From the NCBI RefSeq assembly GCF_014836935.1, contig NZ_JACSPW010000012.1, forward strand, positions 1-64,000: a stretch of 64,000 bases of DNA, read 5' to 3'. Made by a program: the position numbers and the translations under genes. The stretch comes from Solibacillus merdavium (GTDB lineage: Bacteria > Bacillota > Bacilli > Bacillales_A > Planococcaceae). Below, one piece after another: positions 51,044 to 59,700 of the stretch (position 1 is its first letter; each line of letters begins with the position of its first letter). Under the pieces are notes generated by a model. It saw nothing but the letters and a program-made list of their open reading frames with translations, ran no database searches and was not told where the DNA came from.

Positions 51044-51095
51044 GATAGAAGAGGTGAGGGAAACCGTTGCACCACACGTGAAAGAAACTGTTTAA
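51044..51095 (+). pseudogene. Remnant of a second ssuE-like gene (3' end)
   Basis: In frame, this codes IEEVRETVAPHVKETV followed by TAA, matching the last residues of SsuE (IEKVWETVAPQVKQTV) at 47475-47525. Homology continues through the terminator and the next promoter to about 51177. Nothing upstream encodes the rest of the enzyme. It is a leftover of a duplicated or deleted flavin reductase gene. Confidence 0.8.
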
Positions 51096-51101
51096 ATAAT
51101 T

Positions 51102-51139
51102 ATCCTCGCGAAGAGTAGCTCACTTTGCGGGGGTTTTTT
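51102..51139 (+). terminator. Terminator, copy of the ssuE terminator
   Basis: TATCCTCGCGAAG / CTTTGCGGGGG followed by six T. It matches the hairpin at 47529-47568 with several substitutions. Confidence 0.75.
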
Positions 51140-51167
51140 ATATGTAAAACCTCATTTTATCCAAAAT

Positions 51168-51177
51168 ATGGTATAAT
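51168..51177 (+). promoter_or_regulatory. Extended -10 promoter
   Basis: ATGGTATAAT just before the ribosome site of the gene at 51199. It is homologous in context to 47586-47595. The leader would be only about 10-15 bases. Confidence 0.5.
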
Positions 51178-51198
51178 TTACCGGGGAGGGATGAAATT

Positions 51199-52005
51199 AT
51201 GAGCAAACGCTTTATTTTGATGCTTGCTGTAACGTTCATTATTTTTACAACAAGCAGTGTGATTTTACTTCAAAAGGAAATCGAAGAGCCTATTATTCTT
51301 CCAATTGGTACACAGGCACTGCATATGGAGGAAGAGAGCTTTATTAATATGAGCTATGTTACAAATCATAATGAGGATATAGAACTCAAATCTATTCAAG
51401 TAGGCGAACTGGAGCTAGTACCGTATACGAAACCATATCACTTCTCTGTGAATACAGAAACTGAAGAAAGTGATTCCCTTATACAAAGCTATCCATATTA
51501 TGATCTTCATTCGGTCGAATTTAAAGTAAACGAAAATGAATACAGTGCATTAACTGCTGCATCCAACAAAAATGCAACGGCATTTTTTTCTAATGGTGTA
51601 AAACAGGAATTCCCTTTGAAATTGGAAGTTCTTACAAAGAAGAAAGAATACTTGTTTGTCGGAGTACAAAGTAGTGATACAGCAGAAGGTGAATCAGAAA
51701 CAATATTTACTATTACAGAGGCTGGAACTATAGAAGAAATAGAAACGGTATTTCCATTGGCGAATATCAAGTTATATAAAGAAGATAAGCAGATGACACT
51801 TCCATACAATACAGAAAAAGGCGAAAAGCTATCGATTCGCATCTCTCCAAACTACCGTATTTGGGATTCCAGATATAAGAATATTATTGTTCACGGCACA
51901 TTTGCGACTGGAGAACCATTTACCGAGGGAATTGCACAATACATATATGAACTTCCTCCTAAAAAATGGATGAATGATTTTGTGATGGAAGCGAGGGACA
52001 GATAA
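51199..52005 (+). CDS. Exported or membrane-anchored protein of unknown function
   Basis: A 268-residue protein with an N-terminal helix (FILMLAVTFIIFTTSSVILL) that acts as signal anchor, then an all-beta-looking extracellular part. Ile/Val alternation, YPYYDLHSVEFKVNENEYS and IVVHGTF-like strands are seen. No Cys after the helix, so not a lipoprotein. No known family recognised. Its stop is directly followed by the ATG of a membrane protein, so the two form an operon. Confidence 0.65.
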   Translation: MSKRFILMLAVTFIIFTTSSVILLQKEIEEPIILPIGTQALHMEEESFINMSYVTNHNEDIELKSIQVGELELVPYTKPYHFSVNTETEESDSLIQSYPYYDLHSVEFKVNENEYSALTAASNKNATAFFSNGVKQEFPLKLEVLTKKKEYLFVGVQSSDTAEGESETIFTITEAGTIEEIETVFPLANIKLYKEDKQMTLPYNTEKGEKLSIRISPNYRIWDSRYKNIIVHGTFATGEPFTEGIAQYIYELPPKKWMNDFVMEARDR

Positions 52006-52575
52006 ATGAGTCGATTTTTTTCACGGGTACTTATAGGCTTTGCTTTTATCATTATTGATTTTCATTTTGGAATTGATATTATACCGGATATTATTGGCTA
52101 TATTATCATTGCAAGAGCAATTCAAAAATATGCCGAGTCAAAGTACAATAAAACCGCTGTCCTGCTTTCGTATATTTCAGGAGTCATATCTATAATAGAA
52201 ATGCCTATCATATATAGTGCAGTAGAGAATTTCCCGACAGTAGTGTTTTTACTTTACGGGTTTATAACAAGCATCATTCAACTTCTTTTCTATTATTATA
52301 TTTTTGGTATATTCTTTAGCTTTGTTCAGAATACACCTCATGTAAATTACACGAAAAGGGTGAAGCATTTAGTTGTAGGGAGCTTATGGATTGTCATTAC
52401 ATCGATCTATCTTTTTGAAATTACTCAACATATTATTTTAGGATTTGCGGTAGTGATTGCAGGAATAGCATTAATTATTGGGTTTATTATGTTTATCATA
52501 TACTGTTATAAAATGATGAAGTACGGGAAGTTAATTGAACTAAGCGAAAAGGTAGAACATGTGGAGACAACGTAG
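52006..52575 (+). CDS. Integral membrane protein, about five helices
   Basis: A 189-residue membrane protein starting MSRFFSRVLIGFAFIIIDFHFG. Helices lie near residues 7-35, 49-67, 74-100, 123-140 and 143-168. The N-terminal GIDIIPDIIGYIIIARAI motif occurs in many uncharacterised Bacillales membrane proteins. It begins at the base after the stop of the preceding gene. Function unknown. Confidence 0.65.
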   Translation: MSRFFSRVLIGFAFIIIDFHFGIDIIPDIIGYIIIARAIQKYAESKYNKTAVLLSYISGVISIIEMPIIYSAVENFPTVVFLLYGFITSIIQLLFYYYIFGIFFSFVQNTPHVNYTKRVKHLVVGSLWIVITSIYLFEITQHIILGFAVVIAGIALIIGFIMFIIYCYKMMKYGKLIELSEKVEHVETT

Positions 52576-52642
52576 ACTAGTGAGCAGTGCATCAATTTGG
52601 ATAATGGGTGAATGACTGTTACTGAATAACAGTATTAGACAG

Positions 52643-52824
52643 AGCAACTCCGCTTATTAAGCAAATAAAGAAAAAAACCACTAAAATAAACGGAGAAAGT
52701 CCGTCTATTTCATAAAAATCCATAAAATATCGAGGTGTTAACGTACCATAAGCGGAATTTCTACCCTTATTTTCAGAGAAACGAGCTCAATTTTTCAAAT
52801 AAGGGTAAATCCTCCGCTTATTTA
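52643..52824. repeat. Large palindromic repeat element, copy B
   Basis: Matches 35480-35665 in the order and spacing of four AAGCGG-type units (CCGCTTATTAAG, AAACGGAG...GTCCGTCTATT, AAGCGGAATTTCTACCC, AAGGGTAAATCCTCCGCTT). It fills most of the 313-bp gap between 52576 and 52888. No gene seen there. Confidence 0.75.
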
Positions 52825-52888
52825 ACTCTCGGACCTGTGAATATTTTATGGTTAAATTCATTTTATTTAGCTGAGTAATGTTTCCATC

Positions 52889-53413
52889 TTAGTCATATGG
52901 TTTATCATAATCCTGAATTTTAAGCTCTTTTAGAAATTCAATAAAATTTATTCTATATCTATATTTTTCTCTATAATATGACTTTTTACCGAGAAAATCT
53001 TTATGCACAATCTCAATAATATATTGTTTCATCCGATTTTCTTCCGCATAATCATAACTTTCGGTAAGTTCTATTAGAAAGGAAACAAGATAATTAAATA
53101 ATACAGGGAAATCTTTTTCAATTTCTTCCTGGTATTCAACTAAGGCTTTAATATACTTATATAACTCACTTTGTTTAGTAAAACGGAAACTGCATCCTGA
53201 ATTCCAATACCCAAGCCAAATAGTAAATATACTAACAGAATACCGTCTCAATTCTTTATCAGAATCCCCGAAATATAAATAATATGGATAATGAGGAAAC
53301 GCCATTCCACCATCAAAACCTAATATTCGGAAGCCACTGTTCAATACTTTATTAACTTCTGTAATAATCATACTTTTTTCTTCCATTGTAAGTTTCTTAT
53401 CTTCTGACTTCAT
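52889..53413 (-). CDS. Unknown soluble protein, 174 aa
   Basis: A 174-residue protein, rich in Tyr, Lys and Glu, without membrane helix. The N-terminal half contains LNSGFRILGFDGGMAFPHYP and YVSIFTIWLGYWNSG-like sequence; the C-terminal half is helical (YREKYRYRINFIEFLKELK). The style is that of immunity or SUKH-neighbourhood proteins, but I recognise no family. GAGGGGG precedes the ATG on the minus strand. Confidence 0.6.
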   Translation of the reverse strand: MKSEDKKLTMEEKSMIITEVNKVLNSGFRILGFDGGMAFPHYPYYLYFGDSDKELRRYSVSIFTIWLGYWNSGCSFRFTKQSELYKYIKALVEYQEEIEKDFPVLFNYLVSFLIELTESYDYAEENRMKQYIIEIVHKDFLGKKSYYREKYRYRINFIEFLKELKIQDYDKPYD

Positions 53414-53510
53414 AATACCCCCTCAATTTTTTACTTTTATTATATCAAAATATTGGTAAGTTATTGAATTCTTGCCTGTAAATAAAGAAAATATATATTG
53501 AGGTGATTAA

Positions 53511-53774
53511 ATGAAATATACTTGTCCTTGTTGTGGCTATAAAACATTAGATGAAGAACCTCCAGGAACATATGAAATATGTAGTATCTGTTTTTGGGAA
53601 GATGATGGAGTTCAATATGAAGACCCAGATTATGAGGGAGGCGCAAATCTACCATCTTTAAGAAAGGCACAGAAAAATTATGTCTTATTTGGGGCTTGTG
53701 AAGAAAGTTGTATTGGGGCTATAAGAAAACCAAACGAAAATGATGTAAGAGATCTTGATTGGAAACCATTATAA
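53511..53774 (+). CDS. CPCC family cysteine-rich protein
   Basis: An 87-residue protein with the CPCC signature (C5-P-C7-C8 in YTCPCCGY) and a second Cys pair C24-xx-C27 (EICSICFWEDDG), likely a zinc-binding knuckle. PDYEGGANLPSLRKAQKNY is the conserved middle of the family, and DLDWKPL the end. Such proteins often sit next to immunity-type genes in toxin loci. ATTGAGGTGA precedes the start. Confidence 0.85.
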   Translation: MKYTCPCCGYKTLDEEPPGTYEICSICFWEDDGVQYEDPDYEGGANLPSLRKAQKNYVLFGACEESCIGAIRKPNENDVRDLDWKPL

Positions 53775-53822
53775 GTTAATAGAAGATTAATGCATTAAGT
53801 TAACTAGAAAGTAGGTAAATCA

Positions 53823-54539
53823 ATGATTCCATTAGTTTATGACCAAGTAAATGGTTGGGGAAAAGACGATGAATTTTTTCTAACATTATTAAAGAAGATC
53901 AATGTAAAGACAATAGCTGATTTAGGATGTGGGACAGGGAGATTAACAACTCACTTTGCAAAAGCAGGCTATCAAATTACAGCAATTGACCCAAATGAAG
54001 AAGCAATTGAATATGCAAAAAATAAGCAACATTCCAGTGAAGTAACATGGATTGTTGGTGATAGTACAAATCTACAAACGAATACATATGAAACAGTCAT
54101 TATGACTGCGAATGTTGCACAAGTATTTCTCACAGAGGAAAGTTGGGAAAAGGTTGTTGCAGATGCTTTCCGAGCGTTAAAACAGGGAGGCCATTTTATT
54201 TTCGATACTCGTAATCCATTAGCAAAGGTATGGGAAGAGTGGGAAAAAGATACGACACCTGATTTAGCAACAGATTTGTTGAACGGTGAGCCACTTGAAA
54301 TTTGGACACAATATGAAGGATTAGTAAATGATGTGTTTACGTTTTATGAAACGGTAAAAAGAAAACACACTGGAGAAGTAATGATTCATGAAAAGATGCA
54401 ATTGAAATTTAGAACACAGGAAACAATATATGAATCACTGAAAAGAGCAGGGTTTTCGCAGGTTCAAGTTTATGGAGATTGGGAATTTAATCAAGAAACT
54501 TCAAAAAATAAATCTTTTATTTTCCACAGTATCAAATAA
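53823..54539 (+). CDS. Class I SAM-dependent methyltransferase
   Basis: A 238-residue methyltransferase. Motif I is ADLGCGTGR (residues 32-40), the acidic end of strand 2 is ITAIDPNEEA, motif II region is WIVGDSTNLQ and post-motif VIMTANVAQVF. GGHFIFDTRNPLAKVWEEW is typical of the YjhP/small-molecule subgroup. The substrate is unknown. Weak ribosome site (GTAGGT). Confidence 0.85.
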   Translation: MIPLVYDQVNGWGKDDEFFLTLLKKINVKTIADLGCGTGRLTTHFAKAGYQITAIDPNEEAIEYAKNKQHSSEVTWIVGDSTNLQTNTYETVIMTANVAQVFLTEESWEKVVADAFRALKQGGHFIFDTRNPLAKVWEEWEKDTTPDLATDLLNGEPLEIWTQYEGLVNDVFTFYETVKRKHTGEVMIHEKMQLKFRTQETIYESLKRAGFSQVQVYGDWEFNQETSKNKSFIFHSIK

Positions 54540-54557
54540 ATCTCTTTAACGACTCTT

Positions 54558-54586
54558 TTGGGCCGTATTTATTTATATGGTATAAT
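54558..54586 (+). promoter_or_regulatory. Sigma-A-type promoter
   Basis: TTGGGC, 17 bp, TATAAT, 30 bp before the small membrane gene at 54616. Confidence 0.55.
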
Positions 54587-54615
54587 GCTAAAAAATGGAT
54601 AATAGGAGAGTAAAT

Positions 54616-54759
54616 ATGGAAATCATATTCCTGGTAATCGTGTTGTTTTTAATTATTTTGTTCTTTATTTCCTTTACTCTATTTATTAGACGATTAATAA
54701 TAAATTCCGCGGTTAAAGCAAATAATTCGAATGATTTAAATGAAAAAATGATAAATTAA
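54616..54759 (+). CDS. Small membrane protein, apparently frameshifted
   Basis: A 47-residue protein with an N-terminal helix (IFLVIVLFLIILFFISFTLFI) and a short basic-polar tail. After a run of six A at about 54742 the frame ends quickly. With one more A it would continue NDKLIEQNEQLLLLLKEQK to a stop at 54806, a coiled-coil tail typical of such small anchored proteins. Likely a 1-base deletion, slippage site or sequencing error. AGGAGAG precedes the ATG. Confidence 0.6.
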   Translation: MEIIFLVIVLFLIILFFISFTLFIRRLIINSAVKANNSNDLNEKMIN

Positions 54760-54887
54760 TTGAACAAAACGAACAGCTCCTTTTATTACTAAAGGAACAA
54801 AAATAGATTTTTAAGATACAGAGTAAATATAAGTACTTAAGCTTTCATATTTTTAATATACAAATATAATAGGGGAGAAAAATAGCC

Positions 54888-55391
54888 GTGATTTCAAATC
54901 AAGAACTACATATACGACTTATGGACAAGACTGATTTCAATCTAATGGTAAAGTGGCTAATAATCAGCAGGTATTAGAGTTTTATGAAGAACCACCTTCA
55001 AATTTAGAACGAGTGATAAATAAATACGCACCAAGAATAGACGGCAAACACTATGTTACTCCCTGTATTGTAGAATACAATAAATGAATCAATTGGTTAT
55101 ATCCAATATTATGAGCTTCAAGATACTGAACTTAAAAAGTACGGCTATCCAGGAAACCAAAATATTTATGGAATAGATCAATTTATTGGTGAACCTAAAT
55201 TATGGGGGCAAGGAATAGGGACAAAAATGATACAAATGATGTTAAATTTCCTTTGTAATAAAGGTGCCTCAAAGGTTCTATTAGAGGTGAAAAGTAATAA
55301 TGTCAGAGCAATATCAAGCTATAAAAAATGCGGTTTTAAGAGAATTAAAGATCTTAACAACGATCTGGTTTTAATGGAATGGATAGTTTGA
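54888..55391 (+). pseudogene. Broken AAC(6')-like GNAT acetyltransferase
   Basis: Three frames together encode an aminoglycoside 6'-N-acetyltransferase-like protein: HIRLMDKTDFNLMVKWL, then (shifted) VLEFYEEPPSNLERV...PCIVEYN, then (shifted) ESIGYIQYYELQ, YGIDQFIGEP, LWGQGIGTKMI and the tail YKKCGFKRIKDL. The GIDQFIGEPxxWxxGIGT block is characteristic of AAC(6')-Ie-like enzymes. Frameshifts lie near 54959 and 55084. GTG start with AGGGGAG upstream. As read here it cannot make a full enzyme. Confidence 0.8.
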
Positions 55392-55407
55392 ATTGATTGA
55401 ACATAAA

Positions 55408-55444
55408 AAGGAGAACCCATTTTAACCAAAACGGATTCTCCTTA
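55408..55444. terminator. Terminator between convergent units
   Basis: AAGGAGAACCCATTTT / AAAACGGATTCTCCTT stem (one mismatch) with A/T-rich flanks, between the broken acetyltransferase and the minus-strand LLM gene. Confidence 0.75.
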
Positions 55445-55502
55445 TAATTAAAAAATAGTACTTACGAGCTTTTCATCAATTCCGCCACGGCTGACACTAC
55501 TT

Positions 55503-56561
55503 TTATTTTGCCGTATATTTTTTTATAGCCGGAATAATTTCATTGCCAATAAGCTCGATGTTTTTCATCACTTTATCGAACGGAACGCCGCCGAAATCAA
55601 TTTGAGCCATGAAACGTTGCATGCCGAACAGTTCATATTGGTACAGCATTTTTTCAATAATTTGGTTCGGGCTGCCGACCATTAAGGCATCCTCTACTCG
55701 AGGAGCCTCTTCTACTTGCCAGCGCGGATAACCTTGTCCACGAATTGCCTGGAAACCGCCGCTTAAAAAAGGATGCATCCCGTCAACTGCCTCTTGTTCT
55801 GTTTCTGCAACATAAAATAAACTTGTCGTTGCGATCGGTAATGTACTCGCATCAAAGCCGCTGCGATCAGCTGCTTCCCGGTAAGCATCAACCGAAGCCT
55901 TGAAGTTAATCGATGGACCGCCTAATGTTGTTAGCATCATCGGTATTCCCATATAACCAGCTTTTATGGCACTTGCCGGAGGTCCACCAACTGCACGCCA
56001 AATAGGAATGGAGCCGTTTAATGGCTGCGGTAAAATATGGGCATTATTTAAAGAAGGACGGAATTTACCACTGTAATTGACAACCGTATTGTCATTTAAC
56101 TGTTTTAGTAAAGCTAACTTTTCCTCAAATATTTCCTCGTAATCACGTAAGCTCACACCGAACAATTCATGTGCGCCAACACGCGATCCACGACCCGCAA
56201 CAATTTCTGCACGGCCGTTTGAAATTAAATCAATCGTAGCAAAGTCTTCATATACACGAACCGGATCAGCTACACTTAATACCGTTGCAGAGCTGGAAAG
56301 TTTGATGCTCTTCGTTGCATTGGCTATCGCACCTAACACAACCGAATGTGCCTGTGTTGTAAAATATTGCTGATGACTTTCACCGACAGCAAATACATCA
56401 ATACCAGCTTGCTCGGCTAATTGGCTTGCTTCAATAATTTCCTTTAGACGCTCTTGTGCAGAAATACGAGAGCCTGTTAAAGGATTTGGCATATGATCAC
56501 CTAATGTGTACAACCCAAATTCCATTCCTTTTTTTTCATCAATTCGATATTGTTCCATCAT
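55503..56561 (-). CDS. LLM class flavin-dependent oxidoreductase
   Basis: A 352-residue luciferase-like monooxygenase. N-terminal FGLYTLGDHMPNPLTG, then VFAVGESHQQYFTTQAHSVV, LISNGRAEIVAGRGSRVGAHELFG and IPIWRAVGGPPASA mark the group often annotated as Atu2307/SP_0267 family. It lies 10 bp downstream of the ring-cleaving dioxygenase gene in an MhqR-type operon, suggesting a role in degrading quinones or other aromatic electrophiles. Substrate not known. Confidence 0.85.
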   Translation of the reverse strand: MMEQYRIDEKKGMEFGLYTLGDHMPNPLTGSRISAQERLKEIIEASQLAEQAGIDVFAVGESHQQYFTTQAHSVVLGAIANATKSIKLSSSATVLSVADPVRVYEDFATIDLISNGRAEIVAGRGSRVGAHELFGVSLRDYEEIFEEKLALLKQLNDNTVVNYSGKFRPSLNNAHILPQPLNGSIPIWRAVGGPPASAIKAGYMGIPMMLTTLGGPSINFKASVDAYREAADRSGFDASTLPIATTSLFYVAETEQEAVDGMHPFLSGGFQAIRGQGYPRWQVEEAPRVEDALMVGSPNQIIEKMLYQYELFGMQRFMAQIDFGGVPFDKVMKNIELIGNEIIPAIKKYTAK

Positions 56562-56571
56562 TCATTTCTCC

Positions 56572-57510
56572 TTAAAAAATTGGTTTTAGTTTTGCAGCAA
56601 TTTCTTCGCGTTTCTCTTCCAAAAAGTCCGGTAGATCTAGCTGTTCCCCGAGTGTTTCGATATCGCCGTCTCGTAAAAAGCCTGGACCATCAGTTGCTAT
56701 TTCAAATAAAATTCCGTTCGATTCACGGAAATATAAGCTTTTAAAATAATATCGGTCTACAATGCCTGATGAGGTGAATCCACGTTTTTTTACTTGTTCA
56801 TCCCAATAGGCGAGTTCTTCGTCATTTTTCACACGAATCGCCAAATGGTGGATGCTACCTCGACCTGGTTTTTCGGAAGGACCATCCTGTTCGTTGATGA
56901 AAATCTCACCAAATATTTCACCTTTAACGGATTGGAGAAGGGCAGTGGTTTCTGTCTGTTCCTTTACTTCATAACCGAATATTTCTGTTAATGTATGGAT
57001 CAGTTTCCCCATACTTTTTACGGTCATTTCTACAGGACCCATACCTTGTATTTGATGTTCAGCCGGTACTACCGACTTTTCATACGTTTCCCAATAGGGC
57101 ACTTTTGTATTGGGCGCGGCAATTAGTGCCATTCGTAAACCTTCTTCATCCTCAAATAGCACAGCAGGACGGTTCGTAAATGTAGAGCGCCCCTCATGCT
57201 TTACACCAAACTCATCAAACCGCTTCACCCAATAGTTCAGGCTCTCTTCGGAAGGGACGATTAAACCGATTTTCGTAATCGCATTCGTACCGCGATGAGT
57301 GCGTCCGACTAGTGGAATTTCAAAAAATGATAACTCGGTGCCTGGACTGCCTGTTTTATCTCCGTAGAATAAATGATACATTGAAGTTTCATCTTGATTA
57401 ACTGTTACTTTTACACGGCGCAACCCTAGAACATCTCGGTAAAATGTATTATTTTGCTGTGCATTTTTCGTAATCATAGAAATGTGGTGATGTCCTGGAA
57501 TTGTATACAT
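56572..57510 (-). CDS. Ring-cleaving dioxygenase (MhqO/MhqE-like, VOC fold)
   Basis: A 312-residue vicinal-oxygen-chelate dioxygenase with two tandem modules. The start MYTIPGHHHISM carries the first metal His, and IHHLAIRVKNDEE near residue 220 the second; the C-terminal metal Glu is in NGILFEIATDGPGF. Close to the MhqA/E/O glyoxalase/dioxygenase group, which removes hydroquinones and catechols in B. subtilis under MhqR control. It follows the MarR gene by 19 bp. Confidence 0.87.
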   Translation of the reverse strand: MYTIPGHHHISMITKNAQQNNTFYRDVLGLRRVKVTVNQDETSMYHLFYGDKTGSPGTELSFFEIPLVGRTHRGTNAITKIGLIVPSEESLNYWVKRFDEFGVKHEGRSTFTNRPAVLFEDEEGLRMALIAAPNTKVPYWETYEKSVVPAEHQIQGMGPVEMTVKSMGKLIHTLTEIFGYEVKEQTETTALLQSVKGEIFGEIFINEQDGPSEKPGRGSIHHLAIRVKNDEELAYWDEQVKKRGFTSSGIVDRYYFKSLYFRESNGILFEIATDGPGFLRDGDIETLGEQLDLPDFLEEKREEIAAKLKPIF

Positions 57511-57529
57511 ATATGTTTCCTCCTATATT

Positions 57530-57964
57530 TTACTTACTCCGCTGTTCACTATTTTTTTGAACACGGGAAATCAGTTTATACAATGTTTTTTGTTCTTCTT
57601 TTGTTAATGTTTCATCAAAAAAAGAAGATTGAAAGGCGAGCTGGGCTTCAAAAGCATTGTTTAACTTTTCGTTGCCTTTTGGTGTTAATGAGATAAATTT
57701 CGTTTTCCAGTCCTGATGTCTTACAATAAGCTGTTCCTGTTCAAGACGTGTAAGCATTCGGGAAATACCACCTTGTGTAACCGTTACTTTCTTTGCAAGC
57801 TCGGATTGTGTAATCGGCTCGAATATGGAGATTTGCAAGAGCACATCGAATTGCGCAGTCGTTAAGTCAAACTGTTTTAAAAACTCATTTGAAAGGTTAT
57901 TACTTTCATGAGTAAAACGCATCATACGAAGCCATATAAGAGAGCCTAAAGTATTTTTCTTCAT
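57530..57964 (-). CDS. MarR family regulator, MhqR-like
   Basis: A 144-residue MarR protein. The winged helix spans [36 protein letters not shown] (shown in parts: [24 protein letters not shown]) and the wing [19 protein letters not shown]. Length and sequence style match MhqR of B. subtilis, which represses dioxygenase and oxidoreductase genes until quinones or aldehydes appear. It is the first gene of the minus-strand operon. An MhqR-type operator lies 60 bp upstream. Confidence 0.82.
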   Translation of the reverse strand: MKKNTLGSLIWLRMMRFTHESNNLSNEFLKQFDLTTAQFDVLLQISIFEPITQSELAKKVTVTQGGISRMLTRLEQEQLIVRHQDWKTKFISLTPKGNEKLNNAFEAQLAFQSSFFDETLTKEEQKTLYKLISRVQKNSEQRSK

Positions 57965-58023
57965 CGTACACGTCCTTTCTTAATTATCACTTTACTACTC
58001 AAATGATAATAATGCAATGAAAA

Positions 58024-58041
58024 TATCTCGAATTCGAAATA
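58024..58041. promoter_or_regulatory. MhqR-type operator
   Basis: TATCTCGAATTCGAAATA matches the palindromic operator I recall for B. subtilis MhqR (tATCTcgAAtTCgAgATa). The core TCGAATTCGA is a perfect palindrome. It lies between the marR gene (minus) and a lipoprotein gene (plus), next to a candidate minus-strand -35 (TTGCAT). It could control either or both. Confidence 0.65.
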
Positions 58042-58098
58042 AAATAAATTGTAACTTTTTTACTTTTCTTGCGACCAATATAGAAAGGGGGATGACAA

Positions 58099-58506
58099 AT
58101 GCGAAAATGGTTTATTTTATGCGTTTTTGTTTTATTAGGTGGCTGTCATTCACCACAGCAATCCGGTTTTATTAAAGCGCTGGAGGAACTGCAAGTACCT
58201 GTAAGAGTAATGGAGAAAAAAGAAAAATCGATTTTCACGCAGGATTTAAATGGGGAAAAGCCGAAAACGTATTTACTGAATGATAAATTACTCTCGGTAT
58301 ATACATTTGACCAGAGCAAAGATCGTTCAAAAGCGAAGCAGCTATTTTACGAAAAAACCGCATCACAAAATGTCGTCTCTTATGAACTGTATGAGCTAAA
58401 TACAATGCTCATTTTTTATGTCCATGAACAAAATTTACATGTTGCCATTCCATACGATGAGCAGATCCGCAAAGCTCTAACACAACTAGGGGAGGACGAA
58501 GAATGA
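58099..58506 (+). CDS. Small lipoprotein
   Basis: A 135-residue lipoprotein: signal peptide MRKWFILCVFVLLGGC with lipobox LGGC (Cys16). The mature part mixes basic and acidic residues (VPVRVMEKKEKSIFTQDLNG, YTFDQSKDRSKAKQLFYEK). No family recognised. It overlaps the next lipoprotein gene by 4 bp, so the two are likely partners outside the membrane. Confidence 0.72.
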   Translation: MRKWFILCVFVLLGGCHSPQQSGFIKALEELQVPVRVMEKKEKSIFTQDLNGEKPKTYLLNDKLLSVYTFDQSKDRSKAKQLFYEKTASQNVVSYELYELNTMLIFYVHEQNLHVAIPYDEQIRKALTQLGEDEE

Positions 58507-59633
58507 AAAGAATACTTGTATTTGCGGTGTTGCTGCTGTTAGTCGGATGTACAGATGAACAGAACGATTCAGGTTTAATTCAGCGCGCGGTAATTGAACG
58601 GGTAGTTAGCGATAATAATATTGGGACAGAAGAGATCATGGTTTTTGATCAAGAGGAGCTTGATGACATCCAGGGTTATTTGTCCGAAACAAAATGGCAG
58701 CCAAATGTCGAGGCCGAAATGGCAAGGAAAGAAGATGTAGTATTGAGATTATTTATTGAATTGGAGAAAAACTTGCCCGAACGAATTAACACGTACCGCA
58801 TCTGGTATGAGCAGGATCAGTCCATGACGATTCTAAGTAATGTTGAAACAGAAGGATACGGACGGCTGAATGCTGAATTTGGCAAACCATTTAAAGAGCT
58901 GCTTCAGCCATTGATAAATGAAAAAAAGCAGGTCATTGATATCCACGGTCAGCTTGAAAATGAAGAACTGTTTGAACAGTTTTTAAAAGACATCGAAGCA
59001 AATAACGAAACATTACTTGAAATGACCCGTTATACAATCGAAGGGGATCCGATTTATTGGACAATAGAATATGACGGACAGCAATTTGCGATTGAAATTG
59101 ATAACCGGGAAGATGCATTTGGAAGTAAAACGGTTGAAAACTATCAATGCACAAAACTAGATGAGGTTGTGACAGGTTCTTTAATCGATTATAACTTTAC
59201 AGGGTGTGAAGAAGGCTATGATATTAATTTGCTGTCGGTTGAAAAAACTACAGAGGCATCTACTAAGCTTGAAATTCCAAATATAAACTTCGTAATTGGT
59301 GATCAAACAATTAAAACTTATAAAGGGGCATATTCCTGGAGCTCATTTGATGCATCGACCGGAGAAACGACTACAACTATGACAGACCATGCATCGCCCA
59401 ATCAAATGATGGAGGCAGTTCAGGAAATAGAAGTGAATTTAAATGAACCGGTTGAGATCACTTTTGATAGTGAACCGACAAAGGTAGAATTCAACATTTG
59501 GAATGAAGCGGGAATCATCTCAACGTATCATTCATTGGAAGAAATTAAGGAAACAGGGCCTATCATTCTGGAAATTGTAGGCTATTGGAATGAGAGTCGC
59601 GCAACGTATGTGACGGCGTTAATAAATGAATAG
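58503..59633 (+). CDS. Large lipoprotein of unknown function
   Basis: A 376-residue lipoprotein with lipobox LVGC (Cys16). The N-terminal half is acidic and contains a DUF4362-like look (TYRIWYEQDQSMTILSNVETEG), which I only note. The C-terminal third is beta-rich (YKGAYSWSSFDASTGETTTTM, a motif seen near the end of some Bacillus lipoproteins, and VEFNIWNEAGII). It is coupled to the small lipoprotein upstream. Function unknown. Confidence 0.7.
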   Translation: MKRILVFAVLLLLVGCTDEQNDSGLIQRAVIERVVSDNNIGTEEIMVFDQEELDDIQGYLSETKWQPNVEAEMARKEDVVLRLFIELEKNLPERINTYRIWYEQDQSMTILSNVETEGYGRLNAEFGKPFKELLQPLINEKKQVIDIHGQLENEELFEQFLKDIEANNETLLEMTRYTIEGDPIYWTIEYDGQQFAIEIDNREDAFGSKTVENYQCTKLDEVVTGSLIDYNFTGCEEGYDINLLSVEKTTEASTKLEIPNINFVIGDQTIKTYKGAYSWSSFDASTGETTTTMTDHASPNQMMEAVQEIEVNLNEPVEITFDSEPTKVEFNIWNEAGIISTYHSLEEIKETGPIILEIVGYWNESRATYVTALINE

Positions 59634-59700
59634 GGGACAAAAAAGGCGATGGGAAATGAATTCTAGTGAAAGTAGATAAAACAGTTTTCTCACAAATATA

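Noticed and set aside
47682-55391. Prophage or integrative element
   Set aside because: No integrase, terminase, capsid, relaxase or att-like duplication is seen; only small patchwork genes.
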